This document shows, piece after piece, positions 1 through 5,563 of a stretch of DNA of 8,217 nt. The stretch comes from JAWXCH01 sp034440595 (lineage in GTDB: Bacteria > Planctomycetota > Planctomycetia > Pirellulales > JALHPA01), in NCBI GenBank assembly GCA_034440595.1, contig JAWXCH010000533.1:1-8217 (forward strand), given 5' to 3'. The notes below the pieces were generated by a model. It did not search any database and was not told the DNA's origin. It saw nothing but the letters and a program-made list of their open reading frames with translations. Each line of letters starts with the position of its first letter. Position 1 is the stretch's first letter. The translations under genes and the position numbers were made by a program.

Positions 1-1938
1 CAACAAGGCCAGCAGACCACCATGCATGACCCCTATTCGTTTCCGCCGTTTCTAAGTGACTTTGACCTGTACTTGCTGGGCGAAGGAAAGAACTGGCGCA
101 GCTATGAAAAGCTGGGCGCGCAGATTCGCACAGTCAACGGTGTACAAGGGGTGAATTTCGCGGTTTGGGCACCTGACGCGCAGAACATCAGCGTCATCGG
201 TGACTTCAACGCCTGGGACGGCCGTCGCCACCCGATGCGCAAGCATATCCCGAGCGGTGTTTGGGAACTGTTTGTGCCAGGTCTGGGTGAAGGGACCATC
301 TACAAATTCCGCGTTCGTTCCAAATGGGGTCAAGATGTTGACAAGTCAGATCCGTATGGCTTTGGTGCCGAGGTTCCCCCACTGACTGCATCGCGGGTGG
401 TTGATCTGAATCGGTATCAATGGCGTGACCAGGACTGGGTCAACAAGCGGCCCAAGATTCAGAGCCTGGATCAACCGCTGAATATGTATGAGGTGCATCT
501 AGGCAGTTGGCGCAGGCCGGGTGACGACCCCAGCCGCTATCTGACTTACCGCGAGCTGGCTCACCAGCTTGTTGAGTACGTCGTCGAACAAGGTTTTACG
601 CATATCGAGTTGCTGCCGGTCAGCGAGCATCCATTCTCCGGAAGCTGGGGATATCAAACTGTCGGTTACTATGCTGCGACCAGCCGGTTTGGTTCACCGC
701 ATGATTTCATGTACTTTGTCGATCATTGTCATCAAGCAGGAATTGGCGTGCTGATTGACTGGGTTCCAGCACACTTTCCACGTGACGGCCACGGTCTGCG
801 TCGGTTCGATGGCTCGGCCATGTACGAACATGACGACCCTCGTCAAGGTGAACATCCCGACTGGGGAACGTTGATTTTCAACTACGGCCGCAACGAGGTC
901 CGCAACTTCCTGATCAGCAATGCCCTGTTCTGGATGGACAAATACCACATCGACGGGCTGCGTGTCGATGCAGTGGCTTCCATGCTGTACCTCGACTATA
1001 GCCGCAACGAGGGTGAGTGGATTCCGAACGAATACGGCGGGCGTGAAAACCTGGCTGCCATTTCGTTCATCAAGGAATTCAACGAGCAGTCGCACATGCA
1101 GTTCCCTGGCGTGCTGACCATTGCCGAGGAATCAACCGCCTGGCCAGGAGTCTCGCGACCGACCTACCTGGGCGGACTTGGTTTCAGCCTGAAATGGAAC
1201 ATGGGCTGGATGAACGACACGCTGCGTTACTTCCGCCACGATCCAATTCACCGCAAGTACCATCACGACGAACTGACGTTCAGTTTGATCTATGCGTTCC
1301 ACGAGAACTTTGTGTTGCCGTTCTCGCACGATGAAGTGGTGCATGGCAAGCACTCGCTTTTGGATCAGGCTCCGGGCGATTTGTGGCAGAAGTTTGCAAA
1401 TCTGCGATTGCTGTACGGCTATCAGTGGACGCATCCCGGCAAGAAGCTTTTGTTCATGGGCTGTGAGTTTGGCCAGTGGAACGAATGGAACCACGACGAA
1501 AGCCTGCAATGGCATTTGTGCGACTGGGAGGCACATCGCGGTGTGCAGAAGCTAGTCGCCGACTTGAATCATCTGGTCAAGAACGAGCCTGCGCTGCACG
1601 AGTTGGATTTCTCGCACGAGGGATTTGAGTGGATCGACTGCCACAACTGGGAAGCCAGCGTGCTGTGTTACCTTCGCAAGGCAAAACGGCCCGAGGACTT
1701 TGTCCTGGTGGCCTGCAATTTCACGCCAATTCCACGGACTGATTACCGTGTTGGCGTGCCACGCGGAGGCTTCTACCAAGAAGTCTTCAACAGCGATTCT
1801 GCCTACTATGGCGGCAGCAACATGGGGAACTATCCTGGCGTGACCGCTGAAGATGGCGGAGTATTTGGTAGGCCGAACTCGCTGAAGCTAAATCTGCCCC
1901 CACTGTCGGTGAGTATCTTCAAGCCGCAAGCGATCTAG
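1..1938 (+). CDS. glgB: 1,4-alpha-glucan branching enzyme GlgB (GH13), 5'-partial
   Basis: This enzyme cuts alpha-1,4 glucan chains and rejoins them as alpha-1,6 branches during cytoplasmic glycogen synthesis. Numbering from the Met at 22, a CBM48-like domain covers about residues 40-125 (VWAPDA, GDFNAWDGRRHPMR). The GH13 barrel follows with DWVPAHFP (246-253), nucleophile D316 in LRVDAVASM, acid/base E369 in IAEEST and stabiliser D437 in FSHDEVVHGK; their spacing equals that of E. coli D405, E458 and D526. An all-beta C-terminal domain ends in NLPPLSVSIFKP. From the Met it has 638 residues against about 730 in E. coli, lacking the N-terminal N1 domain. The frame has no stop from 22 back to base 1, and the upstream codons read QQGQQTT, aligning with the E. 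coli 'GQQNLIDDPY' stretch at the end of N1. The Met also lacks a clear Shine-Dalgarno, so I infer that it is internal and the true start lies outside the window. Function is very secure; the 5' end is not. Confidence 0.97.
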   Translation, partial: QQGQQTTMHDPYSFPPFLSDFDLYLLGEGKNWRSYEKLGAQIRTVNGVQGVNFAVWAPDAQNISVIGDFNAWDGRRHPMRKHIPSGVWELFVPGLGEGTIYKFRVRSKWGQDVDKSDPYGFGAEVPPLTASRVVDLNRYQWRDQDWVNKRPKIQSLDQPLNMYEVHLGSWRRPGDDPSRYLTYRELAHQLVEYVVEQGFTHIELLPVSEHPFSGSWGYQTVGYYAATSRFGSPHDFMYFVDHCHQAGIGVLIDWVPAHFPRDGHGLRRFDGSAMYEHDDPRQGEHPDWGTLIFNYGRNEVRNFLISNALFWMDKYHIDGLRVDAVASMLYLDYSRNEGEWIPNEYGGRENLAAISFIKEFNEQSHMQFPGVLTIAEESTAWPGVSRPTYLGGLGFSLKWNMGWMNDTLRYFRHDPIHRKYHHDELTFSLIYAFHENFVLPFSHDEVVHGKHSLLDQAPGDLWQKFANLRLLYGYQWTHPGKKLLFMGCEFGQWNEWNHDESLQWHLCDWEAHRGVQKLVADLNHLVKNEPALHELDFSHEGFEWIDCHNWEASVLCYLRKAKRPEDFVLVACNFTPIPRTDYRVGVPRGGFYQEVFNSDSAYYGGSNMGNYPGVTAEDGGVFGRPNSLKLNLPPLSVSIFKPQAI

Positions 1939-1951
1939 GTGAATCCATATA

Positions 1952-2016
1952 ACCGGCGCTAGCGCGTTTCGGCTGATGAAACAATCAGCCGTTGAGCGCT
2001 AGCCCACGGTTTTTTT
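1952..2016 (+). terminator. Rho-independent terminator of glgB, long two-tier hairpin
   Basis: The structure starts 13 bases after the glgB stop. The inner stem CGGCTGAT (1970-1977) pairs with ATCAGCCG (1984-1991) around the loop GAAACA. A second stem GCTAGCGC (1958-1965) pairs with GCGCTAGC (1996-2003), separated from the inner stem by a four-by-four internal loop. A short outer stem ACCG (1952-1955) pairs with CGGT (2007-2010). Seven T follow directly (2010-2016). The T-run is only on the glgB strand; the opposite strand reads out of the hairpin into mixed sequence, so I call it one-directional. It may also be a copy of a dispersed intergenic inverted repeat. Confidence 0.88.
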
Positions 2017-2056
2017 GGCTGTGAATCACCAAGGCGTAAACTGCTAGTGGCGAATT

Positions 2057-2075
2057 CGACGCTCAAATCGCGTCG
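2057..2075 (-). other. Small hairpin directly after the 103-aa gene
   Basis: On the minus strand a perfect 6-bp stem, CGACGC pairing with GCGTCG around the 7-base loop GATTTGA, begins immediately after the TGA of the 103-residue gene. No T-run follows (next bases AATTCGCC), so it is not a standard intrinsic terminator. It could stabilise the 3' end of the transcript or be chance. With the glgB terminator it accounts for most of the 137-base convergent spacer; nothing else is visible there. Confidence 0.35.
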
Positions 2076-2387
2076 TCAGGTGATCTTGAAGACGAGAACA
2101 AAGCAGATCGCTGCCATGAGCAGTAGCGACAGCAAAAACACCGCGTCGGCAATCCGTTCGACGCGGTGCCGCCGATCGGTGGTACGCAAAGAGTAGTAGG
2201 CCAAGCCGCAAGAGGTCATGAAGCCAGTGGCATCGAGCGCCATCAGATCATCACCAATGGCCAGCACTGACTGGAACCCTGGGATGATCTGAAACAGCCC
2301 GATGGCGGTCAGACAGACGCCGACCAGGGCGGCGGAGACCGTGAAGATATGAATCGACAGGTCGTTTTGTAGGTCGCGTTTCTGCAT
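2076..2387 (-). CDS. Small multi-pass inner-membrane protein, unknown function
   Basis: This is a 103-residue protein beginning MQKRDLQNDLSIHIF. It shows a clear hydrophobic helix at about 14-35 (TVSAALVGVCLTAIGLFQII), a weaker one at about 50-67 (ALDATGFMTSCGLAYYSL), a basic loop with RTTDRRHRVER, and a strong C-terminal helix at about 83-102. This suggests two or three membrane spans. No enzymatic motif is visible. The arrangement recalls small conserved bacterial membrane proteins without an assigned role, but I cannot name a family. The ATG at 2387 is the only credible start, because the frame reaches a TAG about 33 bases upstream with no other start codon. No good Shine-Dalgarno precedes it. 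It lies 49 bases after the SurA/PpiD-like gene on the same strand and is probably co-transcribed with it. The hydropathy pattern argues for a real gene. Confidence 0.82.
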   Translation of the reverse strand: MQKRDLQNDLSIHIFTVSAALVGVCLTAIGLFQIIPGFQSVLAIGDDLMALDATGFMTSCGLAYYSLRTTDRRHRVERIADAVFLLSLLLMAAICFVLVFKIT

Positions 2388-2416
2388 ATTCGGCGAGGCC
2401 GCACGACAGCGACAGT

Positions 2417-2448
2417 GGACCTACTTTTCTGCGGACCTACTCTTCCGC
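2417..2448 (-). repeat. 16-bp imperfect tandem duplication over a stop codon
   Basis: Two adjacent 16-base units match at 14 of 16 positions: on the minus strand GCGGAAGAGTAGGTCC (2448-2433) is followed by GCAGAAAAGTAGGTCC (2432-2417). The first unit contains the last sense codons (Ala-Glu-Glu) and the TAG stop of the SurA/PpiD-like gene; the second lies just after the gene and carries a second TAG. This looks like a short replication-slippage duplication that has diverged slightly. Confidence 0.7.
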
Positions 2449-4995
2449 CTCGTTGCTTGCCTGGCGATTCCATGTCAGGCCATACTCTTTTTCAAGCGCG
2501 TTAAGCCAATCGATGGCCGTCTGCTGTTGGGCGACCGAGGCAACAGCCCGTATCTCCAGGTCGTCTTTAGGCCGCATCATGAAGAGTTTCTCTAACACCA
2601 ACTGTGTCGGTTCCGACCGAATCACCTGAATGACGTAGGCAACATTCTGCGGATCATTGAACGCGACACCGACTCCTGAAGGTTGCAGGCCGAACGCCGT
2701 CTTCATAAATTCCTCGCCAGCGTATTCGACGCCGGAAACTTGCGAGAGCGCGGGCATTGCACCCTGCTCCATCTGAGGCACATTCGGGCTGGTCAGCCAA
2801 GAAATTCCGTACACTTCGGCGACAGGAAGATTCTTATCGTCCTTGAAGACATCCTTCATCGGCTGCTTGGCCTTGGTCACTGTCGCGGCTAACTCCTCAG
2901 CACGCTTTTTGGCTAATTCGCGCCCTTTGACAATTTTCCATTCGTCTAGAACCTGTTCACGAACATCCGCGAACTTTGGAATATGCTCTTCGCGTTCGTC
3001 GACTTTCCACCACAGGAAGTGATTACCGTCCTGATCGTTAGAAATGCCCGGTTGGAACAAATTGCCTGGACGAAAAGCAATCTGGTACCACAGCAGACCA
3101 GTCTGAGAATCGCGGGAGCGGATCAGGTCGGTCTTTGCCAGGACCATATCTTGCAGAGACATCAGTTTTGTTTGCAGCGACTTGACGCGGTTGTCTTGAG
3201 CCAGCGCCAACATATCCAGCGGTTGCGGAGCAGGGCCTTTGTCTTCGCCCGTTTTGGCATTCCAGCGGCGATACTCCGCCTCGTACTGCAACATCGCCTT
3301 TCGCAATTTGTTGAACTTACTGTCGACGGTCATAGGAATCCGCTCTATTGCCAGCGTCCGCTGAATCTCTTTGCGAACTTTATCCAACGGTTCGTATTCG
3401 ACGGGCTTTTCGGCGGCGGGTGCCGCGGCCGGATCCGTCGGAGGTACGGTCGCACCGGGAGGAGTGGTCACTGTCGGATCAGCGGGTGCTGTTGGATCAA
3501 CAGGGGCGGCTGCGGCAGGTGCAGTGCCAGCAGGTGCTGCGGAATCGGTGGCCGCGGCTGGCGGTGCAGTGGCCCCCGGTGCAATTGGCGCTGTGGCTGG
3601 CGGCGTTGTCGTTGTAGTTACTGTAGTCGCGGGTGCGGGTGTAGTTGCGGCTGGTGCCGGTGTACCGGTGGCAGCCGGTTGGGCTGGCGTGGCAGGTTCC
3701 GCCTTGCCCTCGGAATCCTGATAGACAACTAGCGAAAACGGCTGTCGTTTCAATGGCTGCTTCATTTGCGACTGCTTGCCATCGCCTGCTGCTGGAGGCG
3801 CAGTTGCTGCCGGCGGCGTAGTGCCCGGCGCTGCGGGGGCAGGGTCAGTTTTCGGTTGCTCCGTCTTCGGTTGTTCCGACTTGGAACTTCCCGCCGGTGC
3901 GGCAGGTGCTTCCGTGGCAGGTACATTGGTTGCTGGAGCGCCTGGCGCTGCAGGATTTGCAGCAGGAGCAACTGGAGTTGCCGGCGTGGTTGCTGGCTCA
4001 GCAGGCGGTGTTGTGCCTGGGGTACTCGCACCCGGTGCATTGGAACCTGGCGTTGCTGCGTCTGGCGCTGCACCATCTGGCGCTGACGTGGCAGGGGGAG
4101 TTCCCGGTGGCGTAGCTGGATCAGTCAGATCGGGCAGTTTTTCGGTTACAATAAACTGCTCTTTGTTCTTCTCGTAATACTCGGCGATCTGCTGCTCGGT
4201 GATCTTTGGAATTTCTTCCGCAATGGCTTCCTCAAACTCGATCTTGAAGTACTTAAACTCTGCCTTGTACGGCTGGCGAAATCCAGGAATTGGCGAGCGA
4301 GCATCGGCAAACTGTTCTTTGTGCTGATTAAAGAAATCTTCTAATTGCGATTCTGTCGGCTCAGGAACTTCATTGCCAAACTCGGCCACCGGCACGGCCA
4401 GAATCTGCATGTCGATCCGGCGTTCCAAGCGATTGAAGTAGTCCCAGCGTTGCTCGGGCGTCAACTCACCAAGGCTCATCCCAAACAGCCCTAATGTCGT
4501 GTCTTCGGCTAAAGCACTTCGCAGCGCCTCAAAGATTTGTGAGGAGGGGATGCGATCATCAATTAGAAAAGAGTTCCTTTCAATCGCCTCTGGCTCTACC
4601 CGCAAGCGGTTTTTTAGCCATTGATTGACCTGCTGGTCAGTCACGATCACTTGCATTTCTTCCGCTTTTTTAGCCAGGATCAACGACCGCGCAACCGCTT
4701 GTTCGCTCACCCGCAATAGTTGCGTGTCTTGCCGCACGGGAAGTTCAGCTTCAGCTCTGGCGATCAGAAAAGCCCGGTTGATCACACCACGAAGTCGCAT
4801 TCGATATGCCATCTGGCTTTCGTGGATCGTACCACCCTGCCAGGTAAGAACTACCGGATCGCGCACAGGACCGGACGAACCGTCGATCATCTGCAAGCAC
4901 GAACCGAGAAACACAAAGGCGATCATCGCCAGGATCGCGGTTAACGCGAGCAAGACTTTTTGATTCTTCCGAAATAATGCAAATGGGCTATCCAT
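2437..4995 (-). CDS. Membrane-anchored SurA/PpiD-like protein with Pro/Ala-rich insert
   Basis: This 852-residue protein resembles the PpiD/SurA group of envelope folding factors. A short basic N-terminus (FRKNQK) precedes one hydrophobic segment at about 14-31, so most of the protein should lie outside the cytoplasm. Residues about 45-285 are charged and helical with SurA_N-like character (VARSLILAKKAEEMQVIVTDQQV). They include two similar 20-residue motifs ending in KEQF (213-232 and 265-284), a pattern that often precedes parvulin domains. Residues 288-528 are mostly Pro, Ala and Thr. About 658-852 resembles the C-terminal part of such proteins (HFLWWKVDEREEHIP, then KGRELAKKRAEELA). I cannot find an intact parvulin domain, so isomerase activity is doubtful and a chaperone role is the safer inference. 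The frame also opens at a GTG at 5025, but the ATG at 4995 has a good AGGAAG site and places the hydrophobic segment normally. It is first in a likely two-gene unit, divergent from topA. Confidence 0.85.
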   Translation of the reverse strand: MDSPFALFRKNQKVLLALTAILAMIAFVFLGSCLQMIDGSSGPVRDPVVLTWQGGTIHESQMAYRMRLRGVINRAFLIARAEAELPVRQDTQLLRVSEQAVARSLILAKKAEEMQVIVTDQQVNQWLKNRLRVEPEAIERNSFLIDDRIPSSQIFEALRSALAEDTTLGLFGMSLGELTPEQRWDYFNRLERRIDMQILAVPVAEFGNEVPEPTESQLEDFFNQHKEQFADARSPIPGFRQPYKAEFKYFKIEFEEAIAEEIPKITEQQIAEYYEKNKEQFIVTEKLPDLTDPATPPGTPPATSAPDGAAPDAATPGSNAPGASTPGTTPPAEPATTPATPVAPAANPAAPGAPATNVPATEAPAAPAGSSKSEQPKTEQPKTDPAPAAPGTTPPAATAPPAAGDGKQSQMKQPLKRQPFSLVVYQDSEGKAEPATPAQPAATGTPAPAATTPAPATTVTTTTTPPATAPIAPGATAPPAAATDSAAPAGTAPAAAAPVDPTAPADPTVTTPPGATVPPTDPAAAPAAEKPVEYEPLDKVRKEIQRTLAIERIPMTVDSKFNKLRKAMLQYEAEYRRWNAKTGEDKGPAPQPLDMLALAQDNRVKSLQTKLMSLQDMVLAKTDLIRSRDSQTGLLWYQIAFRPGNLFQPGISNDQDGNHFLWWKVDEREEHIPKFADVREQVLDEWKIVKGRELAKKRAEELAATVTKAKQPMKDVFKDDKNLPVAEVYGISWLTSPNVPQMEQGAMPALSQVSGVEYAGEEFMKTAFGLQPSGVGVAFNDPQNVAYVIQVIRSEPTQLVLEKLFMMRPKDDLEIRAVASVAQQQTAIDWLNALEKEYGLTWNRQASNEAEE
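3412..4134 (-). other. Coding low-complexity Pro/Ala/Thr-rich insert (residues 288-528)
   Basis: About 240 codons here are dominated by Pro, Ala, Thr and Gly in irregular short units such as PATPP, PGTTPP and APAAP. There is a small tandem EQPKT-EQPKT, and a 30-residue non-repetitive island at residues 404-433 (nt 3697-3786) containing QMKQPLKRQPFSLVVYQDSEG. The region is very likely disordered. Its GCN/CCN/ACN codons make GC-rich, stop-poor DNA, which explains several long open frames on the opposite strand that are not genes. Confidence 0.85.
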
Positions 4996-5000
4996 GACGA

Positions 5001-5006
5001 CTTCCT
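5001..5006 (-). promoter_or_regulatory. Shine-Dalgarno fixing the SurA/PpiD-like start at 4995
   Basis: AGGAAG on the minus strand ends 5 bases before the ATG at 4995. The alternative GTG at 5025, ten codons upstream in frame, has no purine-rich site ahead of it (bases read CTTGTTCGGCG). This supports the shorter 852-residue form. Confidence 0.7.
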
Positions 5007-5071
5007 GGAGTCCAAATATCCGCACCGCCGAACAAGAAGGCTTGACAGCTAGGGGTAGCGGGGGTTATCCG

Positions 5072-5080
5072 AGTATAGCA
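5072..5080 (-). promoter_or_regulatory. Extended -10 promoter candidate for the minus-strand unit
   Basis: The minus strand reads TGCTATACT, a TGn extension joined to a 5-of-6 match to TATAAT. The -35 position is poor (TTCGGG with an 18-base spacer), which is tolerable for extended -10 promoters. Transcription would start near 5065, giving a leader of about 70 bases before the ATG at 4995. This is inferred from E. coli-type sigma-70 rules, which may fit planctomycetes only approximately. Confidence 0.5.
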
Positions 5081-5477
5081 ATGTAACGAGGCAATCCCGA
5101 AGCCCGTGATTTTAGCGCTACTCGACGTAAATGCAATCCCAATTAGGGTTGCGAGCATTGATAGCCACCAAATTCGCAGCCTCGGGGGACCGGTTTGAAT
5201 GGAATTTGGTGAGCGAGCGACCGCTCTGGCGGTTAAAAATTGGCCAGTACAGTCGAAGCGGTCGATTTATTTTCCCTCCTGCTGGCGATTGAATTTGAAC
5301 CGTCGAAATTGAGCGATTTGGGCAAGGCGCGCCGTATCGCGTGGCGATTTTGCGGCAGGATTGGGTATCAACGGTTTGACGCACCGTGCCAATCGCAACG
5401 ATTCAAGCTGGTATAGGTGCTGATAGAGCCGCAGGTTAGATGGCCTGCATCGATTGATCAGCGCGAGGGGGAGAAGC
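5081..5477. other. Central part of the divergent spacer, no gene seen
   Basis: These roughly 400 bases lie between the two candidate promoters. I see no tRNA, no riboswitch-like structure and no convincing open frame. The only long frame (5118-5384, minus) starts with GTG, lacks a ribosome site and has no recognisable protein character. The hexamer GCGATT recurs three times (5285, 5313 and 5344) at uneven spacing, and a 5-bp GAGCG/CGCTC inverted repeat lies near 5213-5228; both could be chance. The spacer is long for such a compact region and could hold regulatory sites or a small RNA, but nothing here shows it. Confidence 0.5.
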
Positions 5478-5507
5478 TTGATAACAAGTCGATACCGGGG
5501 CGATACT
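5478..5507 (+). promoter_or_regulatory. Candidate sigma-70 promoter for topA
   Basis: TTGATA (5478-5483, 5 of 6 to TTGACA) is followed after 18 bases by GATACT (5502-5507, 4 of 6 to TATAAT). Transcription would start near 5514, about 50 bases before the topA ATG. A small inverted repeat CTTGC/GCAAG (5527-5531 and 5541-5545) would lie in the leader. topA promoters often respond to supercoiling in other bacteria, but nothing here demonstrates that. Confidence 0.4.
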
Positions 5508-5563
5508 TACTGAAAAATCGGTCCAGCTTGCCAACGGCTCGCAAGACATTCATTGAGATCAGC

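Noticed and set aside
2983..3732. 249-residue plus-strand frame rich in Cys, Gly and Arg
   Set aside because: It is the antisense of the SurA/PpiD-like gene; the Cys/Gly/Arg richness is the reverse reading of the Pro/Ala/Thr codons, not a metal-binding protein.
3846..4134. Low-complexity DNA considered as a CRISPR or minisatellite array
   Set aside because: No repeat of constant length with regular spacers; it is in-frame coding sequence with irregular Pro/Ala/Thr units.
3776..4177. 133-residue plus-strand Gly/Ala/Val-rich frame resembling a PE_PGRS-like or collagen-like protein
   Set aside because: Another antisense shadow of the low-complexity insert; it exists because GC-rich GCN/CCN codons leave few stops on the opposite strand.
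5042..5047. Perfect TTGACA on the plus strand as a topA promoter
   Set aside because: No acceptable -10 lies 16-18 bases downstream (best is TATCCG, 3 of 6), and the leader would be about 480 bases; the 5478-5507 candidate is better placed.
5285..5349. Three GCGATT hexamers as possible operator or origin-type iterons
   Set aside because: Spacing is uneven (28 and 31 bases), flanking bases are not shared, and no replication gene is nearby; chance is sufficient.
5118..5384. 88-residue open frame on the minus strand in the divergent spacer
   Set aside because: It begins with GTG without a ribosome site, ends far from any partner gene, and the protein shows no motif, helix or domain character. 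Probably a chance frame.
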